Below, piece by piece: positions 42,773 to 52,113 of a stretch of DNA of 64,000 bases. Source of the DNA: Abditibacterium sp. (lineage in GTDB: Bacteria > Armatimonadota > Abditibacteriia > Abditibacteriales > Abditibacteriaceae); NCBI GenBank assembly GCA_030448265.1, contig JAUJNG010000007.1, forward strand, positions 73,193 to 137,192, written 5' to 3'. Numbering within the stretch: the stretch's first letter is position 1; every line of letters starts with the position of its first letter. The notes below the pieces were generated by a model. The model searched no databases. It saw only the letters and a program-made list of their open reading frames with translations, and had not been told where the DNA came from. The position numbers and the translations under genes were made by a program.

Positions 42773-43663
42773 TTACCTGCGGAAAACTTTGATGGCGCGG
42801 TCTGGATAATCGGTGATGATGCCGTCCAAATTGAACGCTTTCATCCGCTCTAAATCGACGATTTCATTGACCGTCCAGGGAATGATTTTGATGCCCCTTT
42901 CACGGCAGAATTTCACGGTTTCCTCATCTACCAGCAAGTAATTAGGACTGTAACCGTCGGGCACAAAGCCCAGCTTCTCGATGTTTTTCTCGATTCCGTC
43001 TGGGTTGGCCACGAGCAGAACCAGGGGCAGTCGAATCGGAAACTTGCGAAATTCCTGCAATGTCCGCACGTCGAACGACTGGATGGTGACGTGTTTTTGC
43101 ATTTTGTTGCGGATGATTTCGTCATAGAGCAGCCTGGCGAAAACATCGGGCTTCGGATGAAACAGGTCGTCGCCCTGCGGGGTCGATTTGGTTTCGATGT
43201 TATACATCACCGGCTTGAGTTTCCGCCCCCGAATGGTTTTTTGGGTTTGCGCGAACACCTCGCGCAGCAGGGGTTTGTGAACTTTCATTTTCCTCTGCTG
43301 CGGAAATTTGGGGTTTCCCAGGCTGCCGACATCGAAGCGCTTGATCTGGGAATAGTCCATTTTGAAGAGGTTGGTTTCGGTTTCTTTTTGGGCCGGAATC
43401 GGGCGCCCGTTTTTGTCGAGCGAAATCGCGGCGGAAAAATAAGGCTCGTGCGAGACAACTACTTGCCTATCCCGACTCACCACCACATCCATTTCGAGAG
43501 TATCGACGCCCAATTCCAACGCCCTGACAAACGCCGGAACAGTGTTTTCCGGCATCAGACCCCGCGCTCCACGATGGCCTTGAATGTCGAAAGAAGGTGA
43601 TGTTTGAGCAGATGCAGACATTGAAAATGGGAGGCAAAGACAAAAAAGGAATGGTTTCATCAT
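42773..43663 (-). CDS. Secreted glycerophosphodiester phosphodiesterase
   Basis: A 296-aa GDPD-family TIM-barrel hydrolase with signal peptide (MMKPFLFCLCLPFSMSASAQ). Catalytic and metal residues appear in IQGHRGARGLMPENTVPAF, LEMDVVVSRDRQVVVSHEPY (key: EMD and SHE) and KIIPWTVNE at the end. It would release glycerol 3-phosphate from lipid head groups outside the cytoplasm. Two ATGs (43663, 43660) are equivalent start choices. Confidence 0.92.
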   Translation of the reverse strand: MMKPFLFCLCLPFSMSASAQTSPSFDIQGHRGARGLMPENTVPAFVRALELGVDTLEMDVVVSRDRQVVVSHEPYFSAAISLDKNGRPIPAQKETETNLFKMDYSQIKRFDVGSLGNPKFPQQRKMKVHKPLLREVFAQTQKTIRGRKLKPVMYNIETKSTPQGDDLFHPKPDVFARLLYDEIIRNKMQKHVTIQSFDVRTLQEFRKFPIRLPLVLLVANPDGIEKNIEKLGFVPDGYSPNYLLVDEETVKFCRERGIKIIPWTVNEIVDLERMKAFNLDGIITDYPDRAIKVFRR

Positions 43664-43830
43664 GGGAAAAATGGAAGCTATGTCACCGAAAACTGGCCCT
43701 GGCGCACTGCGCCGACACGAGTCGGGTGCAGTCTATGCGAGCTGGTTTCTGGGATGCGCCAGCCTGAGTTTCCTATACTGGAGGCGAAGTTGAGGGTTTT
43801 TCCTTCGACAAAACGTTGAGGATTTTCTAA

Positions 43831-44451
43831 ATGAGCAATAATCTGAAGAGCAATGTGTTATCTGTGTTGGCCGTTGGGTCATGTCTGGGTCTGTTGGGTG
43901 GCTGCGGTGGCGGCGGCAATGGCAGTGGAGTCGGCACTCCCACACCGACGCCGGCCCCAAACACATCTTTCGATGCCACTTATCAGGCCAGGGTCACGCC
44001 CAGCGATCCCATTCCAGGCGATGGCCAGGCGCCAACGACCACTTTAACCGTCCTGAATGGCATCGCTACGACGCAGTTCACCTTTTTTCTGCAGCCCTCG
44101 GTCGTCACTCAAGTTCAAGCGGCCATTGATGCTGGTTTGACCAGCGCTGGATTCGCCTCGGCCATTTCCGCCAATCAGGCGCCCGCCAACATCCCATTTT
44201 CCACGACCGGTCGCGTCGATGACAATGGCCGAGTCGTTTTTACTTCGACCCGCGACGTCAGCGTGTGCGGCCCAGCGACTCTCACCCTCGACACGACGCT
44301 TCCCAGCGCGTCCGGCGCGACGAGCCAGGGAAATTACAACATCAGCTTCCGCAACAACCTCACGATTCGCGTCAGTGGGCGCGACGTTGCGGTGGAAGGC
44401 ACTTGCAACAACCTGCCGCTCCGCTCCGGAACTGTGGAGTTCACCCGCTAA
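43831..44451 (+). CDS. Unknown secreted lipoprotein
   Basis: A 206-aa protein with lipobox LLGGC (Cys at residue 25) followed by a Gly-rich then Thr/Pro-rich linker (GTPTPTPAPNT). The mature part is beta-rich with two distant Cys (VCGPATL and EGTCNNLP) that could form a disulphide. I see no family match. A TATACT-like element lies near 43774, but no convincing -35. Confidence 0.7.
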   Translation: MSNNLKSNVLSVLAVGSCLGLLGGCGGGGNGSGVGTPTPTPAPNTSFDATYQARVTPSDPIPGDGQAPTTTLTVLNGIATTQFTFFLQPSVVTQVQAAIDAGLTSAGFASAISANQAPANIPFSTTGRVDDNGRVVFTSTRDVSVCGPATLTLDTTLPSASGATSQGNYNISFRNNLTIRVSGRDVAVEGTCNNLPLRSGTVEFTR

Positions 44452-44462
44452 TTCCGGCTCAC

Positions 44463-45899
44463 TCAGGGCGAAGCGGCATCGAGAGATGTCGCTTCGCTTT
44501 TTTCGTAGCCGAAATAGCCGCGTTCTTTGATTATCGCCGCGACTTCATCGGGCACCATTTTCTCCCACGAATCGTCGCCCTCGGCGATGCGGCGCAGCAC
44601 GTCACGCGAGAAAATACCCAGGTAGTTGCGGTTGTAAAAATCAATCGCCTGAATTGAACCGTTTTCCATGAGGTGCTGGTAAAGGTTTTGCAAATGCGGC
44701 GCGACATGAAGTCTGGGGACAGTGATTAAGTGATGTTTATCTTGCAGCAACGGATAAACATAAAGCCGCAGATCATTTTTAAATAAACGTCCGAACGATT
44801 CCAGAATGCCGCCTTCGAGATGTTCGTAATACTTTTCATCGAAGAGGTCTTGCAGGCTGGGAATACCCATCACCATGCCGATTTTCTTTTTGGTATAACG
44901 TCCCAGGTATTGCGCCAAACGGTAGTATTCGGCGTAGTCGGAGATGAGAACCGTGGCGCCGGTCGAAGCGAGCAGTTCGATGCGGGCCAGAAAGTCTTCA
45001 TAATCGATGTCGCCGCTTTCAAAAAGGTTGCGGCGCGTGATCTCGAACAAAACGACGGGGTTTTCGGCTTCCTCGCCCCAGTCGCCCATGAACTGCGCCC
45101 GCGCGCATTCCAGCATATCCATGTTGACGTGCGTCACGGGCCGGAAACTGCCGCGCTCCACGACCACGGGCCGCTTGTAAAGCACTTCGGAAGGCTGCAA
45201 AACCTCGCCGTCGGGCCGAAACATCGCGGCGTCGGAGAGTTCGAGTTCCACCAGTCGAACCGCCATCATGCGATGGTCGATGCCCTCGTAGGAGTGGCCG
45301 GAAAAATGGATCATGTCCACCTCGATGCGGTCGGAGGTGAGGTTGTCGAGGAGCGATTCCATCAGCGTAAACGGGTCGCCGTGATGAATAAAGCAACCGT
45401 AGCACAGGTTGATGCCCACGATGCCGAGCGCTTCCTGCTGCGCGATGCGGTCGGCGTCGAGCATTCGCACGTGGAGCAGCACGCAGCTTGGCTCGGCGCG
45501 CGGCGCGGTCTGGAATTTGACGCCCATCCAGCCGTGACACTCGTTGGTGCCCTTGAAATTGCGCGTCGCTACCGTGTCGGCGAAGGCGAAAAACTCGGTT
45601 TCCGCGCCGCGTTTTTCGTCCAGGCGTTCGACGATGAGTTTGTATTCGTAGTCGAGCATGGTTTCGAGGCGCCGGCGCGACACGTAACGCTCGCAGCTGC
45701 CGTAAATGGCGTCGGAAACCGTCATGTCGTAGGCCGAAATCGATTTGGCGATGGTATTGGCGGCGGCGCCGACGCGAAAATACCAGCGCACCACTTCCTG
45801 GCCGGCCCCGATTTCGGCGAAAGTGCCGTATTTGCGCGCGTTGAGATTGATTTCGAGGGCTTTCTGGCCCGTGGCGAGGGCTTCGCGTTTGGTTTCCAT
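44463..45899 (-). CDS. Large conserved protein of unknown function
   Basis: A 478-aa soluble protein. ATG 45899 (METKREALATGQKALEINLN) is chosen over 45983, which adds only non-family-like residues. It has highly conserved-looking stretches, including KYGTFAEIGAGQEVVRWYFR, ISAYDMTVSDAIYG, YVSRRRLETML, NECHGWMGVKFQ and FYNRNYLGIFSRDVLRRI. I recall close relatives in many phyla with automated names such as nicotinate-nucleotide adenylyltransferase, but I see no HIGH-type nucleotidyltransferase motif here. Function is unknown. Confidence 0.78.
   Translation of the reverse strand: METKREALATGQKALEINLNARKYGTFAEIGAGQEVVRWYFRVGAAANTIAKSISAYDMTVSDAIYGSCERYVSRRRLETMLDYEYKLIVERLDEKRGAETEFFAFADTVATRNFKGTNECHGWMGVKFQTAPRAEPSCVLLHVRMLDADRIAQQEALGIVGINLCYGCFIHHGDPFTLMESLLDNLTSDRIEVDMIHFSGHSYEGIDHRMMAVRLVELELSDAAMFRPDGEVLQPSEVLYKRPVVVERGSFRPVTHVNMDMLECARAQFMGDWGEEAENPVVLFEITRRNLFESGDIDYEDFLARIELLASTGATVLISDYAEYYRLAQYLGRYTKKKIGMVMGIPSLQDLFDEKYYEHLEGGILESFGRLFKNDLRLYVYPLLQDKHHLITVPRLHVAPHLQNLYQHLMENGSIQAIDFYNRNYLGIFSRDVLRRIAEGDDSWEKMVPDEVAAIIKERGYFGYEKSEATSLDAASP
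44468..44503 (+). terminator. Intrinsic terminator for the lipoprotein gene, inside the opposite gene's end
   Basis: GCGAAGCGGCATC and GATGTCGCTTCGC pair with one mismatch, followed by TTTTTT. It ends transcription of the plus-strand lipoprotein gene while also encoding the C-terminal residues of the minus-strand gene at 44463. Confidence 0.82.
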
Positions 45900-45980
45900 A
45901 AGTTGGTTTCCGTAAAAAAGTTCTTTTGTTAGGGTAGCAAAGCGATGTTTCACGCGGGTTAATTGGTTGACACTTTCCTG

Positions 45981-46170
45981 CATTCCCGCCGCTTCGCGTC
46001 GGCCCTCACCCGCCGCTTCGCGGCACCCTCTCCCGCAAGCGGGAGAAGGACAACGCGCGCCACGTCAACCGAGCAGTGAATTCACGGAAGTAGCAGTCTC
46101 TCCTTCTCCCGCTTGCGGGAGAGGGTGCCGCGAAGCGGCGGGTGAGGGCCGACGCGAAGCGACGGGAATG
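45981..46170. repeat. Long inverted repeat, family A copy 2
   Basis: Arms of about 65 bp begin CATTCCCGCCGCTTCGCG and end GAAGCGACGGGAATG, with CTCCCGCAAGCGGGAG inside. It is highly similar to 6367-6545 including part of the loop. It is the main content of the 336-bp divergent gap 45900-46235; I see no gene in the rest. Confidence 0.9.
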
Positions 46171-46235
46171 CGCCGCGAAGCAGGAAAAGCGCCCTCGCCT
46201 CATTTCTCGCATACTTCCCCCGCCCGAAACGAAAT

Positions 46236-48176
46236 ATGGCCGCTTTCAAAGACTGGTTTTTCGAAACCAACACGCCTGAACCCGAAGGTTTTCACCAACC
46301 CGAATCCGAAACTCACCACACCCACGCCTGGTGGAAAGTAATGTGTCTCACCGGCGTCGATTATTTCTCGACTCTGGGCTATCAGCCTGGCATCGCGGCT
46401 CTGGCGGCGGGCGCGCTGTCTCCGTTTGCGACTTTAGTGCTGGTTTTGCTCACGCTTTTCGGCGCTCTCCCGATGTATCGGCGCGTGGCGGGCGAATCAC
46501 CGCACGGCGACGGCTCGGTTTCGATGCTCGAAAAGCTGCTCCCCTTCTGGCAAGGCAAATTGTTCGTTTTGTGTCTCATCGGGTTCGCGGCGACGGGTTT
46601 CATCATTACCATCACGCTTTCGGCGGCAGACGCGACGGCCCACGTCATCGAAAACCCCTTCGCGCCGCACTGGATGCATGGCAAAGAAGTGCCCATCACG
46701 CTGCTCTTTATCGGGCTGCTGGGCGCGGTGTTCCTCAAGGGATTCGGCGAGGCGATTGGCATCGCCGTCGCGCTGGTGGTGGTTTATATCGCGCTCAATC
46801 TGGTGGTTGTGGCGGTTGGCTTCAAGGAAATTATCACCCATCCCGAAGTGATTCCCAACTGGCAGGCCGCGCTTTTTACCCAGCATCCCAATGTGCTGGC
46901 GATGGTTGGCGCCTCTCTGCTTTTTTTTCCGAAATTGGCGCTGGGACTGTCCGGTTTTGAAACCGGCGTGGTGGTCATGCCGCTCATCAAAGGCGATCCG
47001 ACCGACACCCCCCAAAACCCCGCCGGACGCATCCGCAACGGGCGCAAGCTTCTCACCGCCGCCGCGCTGATTATGAGCGTGATGCTGCTGAGTTCGTCGC
47101 TGGTGACCACGCTTCTCATCCCGCACGAAGAGTTTCTGCCCGCCGACCCCGCCAAAGGCGTCGCGCAGGGCGAGGCTTATGGCCGCGCCCTCGCTTATGT
47201 GGCGCACAAATATCTGGGCGGCGCTTTCGGCACGCTTTACGACGTTTCCACCATCTTCATCCTGTGGTTCGCGGGCAGTTCGGCGATGGCGGGCCTGCTC
47301 AACATCGTGCCGCGCTATCTGCCGCGCTACGGTATGGCGCCCGACTGGACGCGCGCCGTGCGGCCTCTGGCGCTGATTTTTACCCTGATTTCCTTCGCCG
47401 TCACGATTTATTTTCGCGCCGGCGTCGAAGCCCAGGCCGGCGCCTACGCGACCGGCGTTCTGGCCCTGATGACCAGCGCCACTATCGCCGTCACGCTGTC
47501 CGCCAAACGCGCGGGGCAGCGCAATTTGACCATCGGCTTTGGCATTGTGGCGCTGATTTTCATCTACACGACGGTGGTCACGCTGATTCAGCGCCCCGAA
47601 GGTCTGGGCATCGCGCTGGTTTTCATCGCGTCGATTGTGGGGATTTCGCTTCTGTCGCGGGTGTCGCGCACCCTCGAACTGCGCGTGGAGCGCGTCGAAC
47701 TCGATGAGGCCGCCCAAAGTTTCGTCGCCGAGTGCGCGGGACGCGGCGTGCGCATCATCGCCAACAAGCGTCAGGCGGGCGACGCGCGCGAATACGCGCT
47801 CAAAGAAGACAAGCAGCGCGAAGATTCGCACATTCCCGCCTCGCTGCCGATTCTGTTTCTCGAAGTCGAAATCGTGGACGCGAGCGAGTTTTCCAGCGTG
47901 TTGCAGGTGCGCGGCGTGGATGTCGAGGGCTATCGCGTGCTGCGGGCGCAAAGTTCAACCGTTCCCAATGCCATCGCCGCGCTTCTGCTCCATCTGCGCG
48001 ACATGACCGGCAAACGCCCGCACGCCTATTTCAACTGGAGCGAAGGCCATCCCATCGTCTTCATGATGCGCTATTTGCTTTTGGGCGAAGGCGATACCGC
48101 GCCGGTGACGCGCGAAGTGCTTCGTAAAGCCGAACGCGATGTGGAAAAACGGCCCATGATTCACGTCGATGGTTAG
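46236..48176 (+). CDS. APC-superfamily amino acid/cation transporter
   Basis: A 646-aa membrane protein with about twelve hydrophobic segments up to residue 480, then a soluble domain of about 160 aa ([20 protein letters not shown]). Landmarks are [18 protein letters not shown] near the N-terminus and [20 protein letters not shown] in the middle. The architecture (APC core plus cytoplasmic C-terminal domain) resembles KimA-type potassium importers or uncharacterised amino acid transporters. Substrate is unclear. Confidence 0.83.
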   Translation: MAAFKDWFFETNTPEPEGFHQPESETHHTHAWWKVMCLTGVDYFSTLGYQPGIAALAAGALSPFATLVLVLLTLFGALPMYRRVAGESPHGDGSVSMLEKLLPFWQGKLFVLCLIGFAATGFIITITLSAADATAHVIENPFAPHWMHGKEVPITLLFIGLLGAVFLKGFGEAIGIAVALVVVYIALNLVVVAVGFKEIITHPEVIPNWQAALFTQHPNVLAMVGASLLFFPKLALGLSGFETGVVVMPLIKGDPTDTPQNPAGRIRNGRKLLTAAALIMSVMLLSSSLVTTLLIPHEEFLPADPAKGVAQGEAYGRALAYVAHKYLGGAFGTLYDVSTIFILWFAGSSAMAGLLNIVPRYLPRYGMAPDWTRAVRPLALIFTLISFAVTIYFRAGVEAQAGAYATGVLALMTSATIAVTLSAKRAGQRNLTIGFGIVALIFIYTTVVTLIQRPEGLGIALVFIASIVGISLLSRVSRTLELRVERVELDEAAQSFVAECAGRGVRIIANKRQAGDAREYALKEDKQREDSHIPASLPILFLEVEIVDASEFSSVLQVRGVDVEGYRVLRAQSSTVPNAIAALLLHLRDMTGKRPHAYFNWSEGHPIVFMMRYLLLGEGDTAPVTREVLRKAERDVEKRPMIHVDG

Positions 48177-48186
48177 GGCAGTTGAA

Positions 48187-48331
48187 CTGACCGGTTCCCT
48201 CTCCATTTACCATTTATAGGGAGGGTTAGGGAGGGGTGGGCGGTGCAAGTGAGCGCCCGATGGAGAAACAACTGCTCTTTCGGTCTAAACCCTCCCTAAC
48301 CCTCCCCGCAAGCGGAGAGGGAACCGGTCAG
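48187..48331. repeat. Long inverted repeat, family D copy 2
   Basis: Its ends CTGACCGGTTCCCTCTCC and GGAGAGGGAACCGGTCAG and the inner GGGAGGGTTAGGGAGG match the copy at 28502-28650. The centre differs: the left arm has CATTTACCATTTATAGG where the other copy has the CGCTTGCGG palindrome. Confidence 0.87.
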
Positions 48332-48375
48332 CATCGCGTGGCGCAAAGGTGAAGAAGCAGGTATTCGCTTTCAAC

Positions 48376-49782
48376 TCAAAACCCCTTAATCTCCAACGGC
48401 GCTTCCGCCGCAGCCTGATCGTCGTCGTGTTCGCCGCTTTCGCGCACGAACAAAAGCGTCGCAACCAGGCAAATGAGAAAAACGGCGGTCGAAAGCCAGA
48501 ACCACACCGAAAGCGGCACGGCATCACGCGTCACATCGATAACCTGCGCCACGTCCTCCTGACGGAAACGAGCGCGCACTTTATCGGCGGTCGTCATCAA
48601 ATGGCCCGCCGAAGCTACGAGCGCAAAAGCGACCACGACGCCAAAACCCTGCGCGGTTTGCATTAATGATAGAGCCTGCGCCTGTTTTTTGTCATCAACC
48701 TGAAGCGAAGTGAGTCCCAGCCACGCCGGAGTGCCCAGAATGTAGGAAATCACCATCGCCAGCATTCCGAAGCCGAACAAAGCGGCGGGCAGGGAAGAGG
48801 GGTCTTTGGCCTGAAAAAGCGAGGTGGAGGCGATGCAAATCATGCCGCCCGCCGCCAGAACGTAGGAAATCCACACCGCGCGGGCGCGCCCAATCGAGTC
48901 GGGCAGGCGGCCCAGAGGAACCGCGATCAAAACGATGAGAAGCGCGGGCAGGGCGATAAGTCGCGGCAGGTCGGCCTGTTTGACTCCGAACTGAGAATCG
49001 ATGTAAATCGGGATGGTGGGAGCCAGAATGCCCACGCCAACTTGAGAGAGCGCGTAAATCGCCATCATCTTGACCAGCATGGGGCGCCCTTTGAGCAGGG
49101 CGCGCTCTTCGTCGAGATTTTCGCCGTGAAAATCGGCGCTGCGGACGGTGCGCGGAATGAAACGCAGCGCCAAGACCAGCCCGATAGCCATGAGTCCCGC
49201 GCAAAACGGAAAAACCAGGAGGTTGGTTTTGAAAACGTGGCCCAGATAAAGCCCCGCCATCGGCCCGACGGCGAGGCCCAGGCAGTAAGCGGCGTTGAAA
49301 ACGCTCATCGCCGCGGCGCGGGTTTCGCGCGGCACGGCGCGCGTCATCAGGGCCGACATCGCCGGCCACAGCGCGGCGGCGGCAAAACCATCGACGGCGC
49401 GAAGCGGAATGAAGGGCCACCACTGGCCTTTGAAGACCGAGCCGAGCGCCCACATCGCAATCGGCGTCACGGAGCAAACCGCGAGTGCCAAAATGACAAA
49501 ACGGCGCGGCCCGTATTTGTCGGCGAGCGCGCCCATCGGGTATTTGAAGATGGTTTCGGCGCCCGCAAACGCCAGAAACGCGAAGGCGATTTTCGAGGCG
49601 ACGAACTGTTCGCTTTGCCCGAACTGACCGACGAAGAGTTCTTCCTTGAAATAGAACTCCATCACGATGAGCAGAGTCGCCCACGCCATTTCCGCGAAGA
49701 CGCAGATGAGGCCGAGATGAAGCAGAGCCGGATATTCGACGAAAACACCGAGGGGGCCGGACTTTCCGAGCAGTCTTTTCAT
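48376..49782 (-). CDS. Major facilitator superfamily transporter
   Basis: A 468-aa transporter with about twelve hydrophobic segments and a central cytoplasmic loop. The MFS signature appears as GALADKYGPRRFV after segment 2 and a second form as GRLPDSIGRARAV. Similarity to drug or sugar exporters cannot be resolved. The charged C-terminal tail (ESGEHDDDQAAAEAPLEIKGF, more than twenty residues in full) is acidic. Confidence 0.88.
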   Translation of the reverse strand: MKRLLGKSGPLGVFVEYPALLHLGLICVFAEMAWATLLIVMEFYFKEELFVGQFGQSEQFVASKIAFAFLAFAGAETIFKYPMGALADKYGPRRFVILALAVCSVTPIAMWALGSVFKGQWWPFIPLRAVDGFAAAALWPAMSALMTRAVPRETRAAAMSVFNAAYCLGLAVGPMAGLYLGHVFKTNLLVFPFCAGLMAIGLVLALRFIPRTVRSADFHGENLDEERALLKGRPMLVKMMAIYALSQVGVGILAPTIPIYIDSQFGVKQADLPRLIALPALLIVLIAVPLGRLPDSIGRARAVWISYVLAAGGMICIASTSLFQAKDPSSLPAALFGFGMLAMVISYILGTPAWLGLTSLQVDDKKQAQALSLMQTAQGFGVVVAFALVASAGHLMTTADKVRARFRQEDVAQVIDVTRDAVPLSVWFWLSTAVFLICLVATLLFVRESGEHDDDQAAAEAPLEIKGF

Positions 49783-49823
49783 GAGGTGGGAGCGAGTTTA
49801 AGGGGAATTTGAGGTTGGAGGAG

Positions 49824-49942
49824 TTTTGGAAGTGTCCGTAGGGGCGTAGCGTGCTACGCCCAGGGCGTTGGAGAAACCTTTGTATGACGCGCGCTCAGGG
49901 TTTTGGGCGTAGCACGCTACGCCCCTACGGGCACTTCCAAAA
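49824..49942. repeat. Inverted repeat with GTAGGGGCGTAGCGTGCTACGCC arms
   Basis: Arms of 38 bp (TTTTGGAAGTGTCCGTAGGG and onward) enclose about 43 bases. Each arm itself contains the palindrome GGCGTAGCACGCTACGCC. The right arm ends eight bases before the DUF3431 gene's stop. It resembles the GTAGGGACATG group in layout, with different text. Confidence 0.88.
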
Positions 49943-49949
49943 CAGCTTC

Positions 49950-50609
49950 TTAAACCTCCAACTTTCGCACCGGCTTCAAATAGCGCGTCTTCTGCCCGTT
50001 CAAAAGCGCCACATCCACGCCTTCAACGCCAAACACTCTGTCCCAGGTGCGCTCGTAGCAGTGCGCGGCCTCGGGAAAATCCATCGAAACCTCCAACGCG
50101 CGCCGCCAGAACGCGAGTGGACGGCGCCGAATCCCTTCGCGGCGCGCCACGAACTGCCCGCCGAGATAAAACCGGTATTCTTCCGGCCCCTCGCGCCCGA
50201 ACAGCGCGCGGTAAAACGCGGCGATGTCGAGGCCGCCGCCATCGGGGTTTTTGCTCCAGGTCTTGAAAAGCGCGCCGTCGGGGGTGTCGGTATCGATGAT
50301 GTGGCCCAGCCAGCGAAATTCCGGCGCGTCTTCGGGATTTAAAACCAGTTCGCGCAGTGTCTTGCGAAAATCGAAAGCGTGGTCGAAGGGCTTGCCCTGC
50401 GCGAAAACGGTGAGCGGCGCCAGAGTTTCATAGCGCGTCACGATGTGATGCAGATACGAATGCGCCTCGCGCCCGACGTTGGGCAGGCGAATCGCCTCGG
50501 GATGCGGCGCGTCAGGGTTTTTGTCGTAAATCGTGGCGCGAATTTGGGGCGGGATGTTGCGAAGCCACGCCAGATCTTCGGCATAACGCGCCACGACAAG
50601 TTCGATCAT
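49950..50609 (-). CDS. DUF3431-family protein
   Basis: A 219-aa soluble protein beginning MIELVVARYAEDLAWLRNIP, with YDKN, LPNVGREAHSYLHHIVTRYE and FLGGQF-like YLGGQFVARREGI. This pattern fits DUF3431, which is found near and resembles small glycosyltransferase-like proteins; function is not established. I start it at 50609 because the upstream extension (to 50783) has no family-like sequence. Confidence 0.8.
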   Translation of the reverse strand: MIELVVARYAEDLAWLRNIPPQIRATIYDKNPDAPHPEAIRLPNVGREAHSYLHHIVTRYETLAPLTVFAQGKPFDHAFDFRKTLRELVLNPEDAPEFRWLGHIIDTDTPDGALFKTWSKNPDGGGLDIAAFYRALFGREGPEEYRFYLGGQFVARREGIRRRPLAFWRRALEVSMDFPEAAHCYERTWDRVFGVEGVDVALLNGQKTRYLKPVRKLEV

Positions 50610-50818
50610 GGGAATCAGCACCCCAAAGTCCCCAGTTTTTCCGCGCATTTGGATCGGGAAACGCCTCCAAAATGTGGAAAACGATGGGGGTTGAACAATT
50701 TTTCTCCAGGCGCTTCTCAGTGTGGCTCTAAAATGCGAAATGCGCCGCAGCCGAGTCGAGGGAAACCGGCGGTTTTTGGTCAATATGTCGCATTGTAGTG
50801 AGGAAAGAAAGGTGTTTT

Positions 50819-52042
50819 ATGCTTCAGTTCTTCGTCAAAATCGCTTCTCTTCTTGTGGTCGCGGGCGCTGTGATGGCGCCTTCGCGGGCGCAGGTAGCGA
50901 TTTCGGGTCAGATGCCGCGCGGCGCGATTATCTCGCCGCGCGCCAAATACGAACCGGCGGGCGACAAGGTGTATCACGGCGCCTCGCTCCCCGAAACCTG
51001 GGACGAAAACGGTCTGCGGCGCCAACTGCAAACTTACAAAGCGGCGGCGGGCAAAAAACTCTCGGTCGTGACCTGGTTCGCGTCGGCCTACGAAGTGGGG
51101 CGCATGACCTCGTGGCGCCAGACTTACGCGGCGTCGCTGGCGCGCGTCAAGCGGTCGGGTGCGATTTCTTTAATCAAGTTTTCGACGCAGGATTACGTTT
51201 ATAACAAGACGCGGCGCGCCGCCGATTTGAAGCAGATCGCGGCGGGCGGCTGGGATGACTATTTCAAAGACGCCGCCGCGACGGTGCGCGATTTCGGCGG
51301 GCCGGTTTTCATTTCCATCAACCACGAGATGAACGGCACCTGGTATCCCTTTTCCGAGGCTTATCCCAACTCGGGCGTCAAAGCCAGCGATTTCGTGGCG
51401 GCGTGGCGGCGCATCGTGACGGTTTTTCGTCAGACCGGCGCCAAAAACGTGGCGTTCGTGTGGTCGCCCAACGTGCCCGATGTCGGCAACGTGCCGTTTT
51501 ACAAGTATTATCCTGGCGACGCTTACACCGATTGGATCGGCATTTCGTTCTACTCGGCCAACGATATGAACGATATGGACACGATTTATCGCACCTACGC
51601 CGCCAAAAAACCGTTTTTCGTCACCGAATGGGCCACCGCGCCCGAAAAAAGCCGCTACAACCCGCGCTATGTCGGCGATGCGAAGTGGATTAAACAGTTT
51701 TTCGCGGCCTTGGAAACTCGTTATCCGCGCGTGAAGGCGATTTCCTGGTTCAACTGGGACAAGGACGACGGCAACTATCTGCTCACGCGCGTGCCCGAAC
51801 AGTCGCGCGCCTACGCTCAGGACATCGCCGCGCCGCGTTATCTCGACCAGTCGTCGGGCGGCGGAGGCGGCGGCAACACGGTCGAGGTGGCGCGTCTGGA
51901 TGTGCCGTCGCGCGAAATTCGCTTGCGCGAAGTTACGCCGGTGCAGCGCCCGCGCGTCGAAGCGCCCCGCGTTGAAGCGCCGCGCGCCCAGGCACCGCGA
52001 AGGGAACGAATCCGTTTGCAGATCGTGCCATTGACACGCTAA
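50819..52042 (+). CDS. Secreted glycoside hydrolase, GH26-like
   Basis: A 407-aa protein with signal peptide (MLQFFVKIASLLVVAGAVMA) and a TIM barrel. The acid/base Glu lies in FISINHEMNGTWYPF and the nucleophile Glu in FFVTEWATAPE, as in GH26 mannanases and related enzymes. The C-terminal 60 residues are a Gly-rich linker then an Arg/Pro-rich tail with repeated RVEAPR and RAQAPR units, perhaps for cell-wall binding. AGGAAAGAAAGG precedes ATG 50819. Substrate (mannan or other beta-glucan) is not resolved. Confidence 0.86.
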   Translation: MLQFFVKIASLLVVAGAVMAPSRAQVAISGQMPRGAIISPRAKYEPAGDKVYHGASLPETWDENGLRRQLQTYKAAAGKKLSVVTWFASAYEVGRMTSWRQTYAASLARVKRSGAISLIKFSTQDYVYNKTRRAADLKQIAAGGWDDYFKDAAATVRDFGGPVFISINHEMNGTWYPFSEAYPNSGVKASDFVAAWRRIVTVFRQTGAKNVAFVWSPNVPDVGNVPFYKYYPGDAYTDWIGISFYSANDMNDMDTIYRTYAAKKPFFVTEWATAPEKSRYNPRYVGDAKWIKQFFAALETRYPRVKAISWFNWDKDDGNYLLTRVPEQSRAYAQDIAAPRYLDQSSGGGGGGNTVEVARLDVPSREIRLREVTPVQRPRVEAPRVEAPRAQAPRRERIRLQIVPLTR

Positions 52043-52058
52043 GCCGGTCTGTTATGCT
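52031..52058 (+). promoter_or_regulatory. Sigma-70-type promoter for the 571-aa gene
   Basis: TTGACA (52031-52036) and TATGCT (52053-52058) are spaced 16 bases apart. The -35 element lies within the last codons of the GH26-like gene and the -10 just past its stop, 55 bases before the next start. Confidence 0.65.
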
Positions 52059-52113
52059 GTGGAGCCGAAAACCTTGGTTTTCGTCGCTTTGAACAAGTTT
52101 TGGTTTTAACTTT

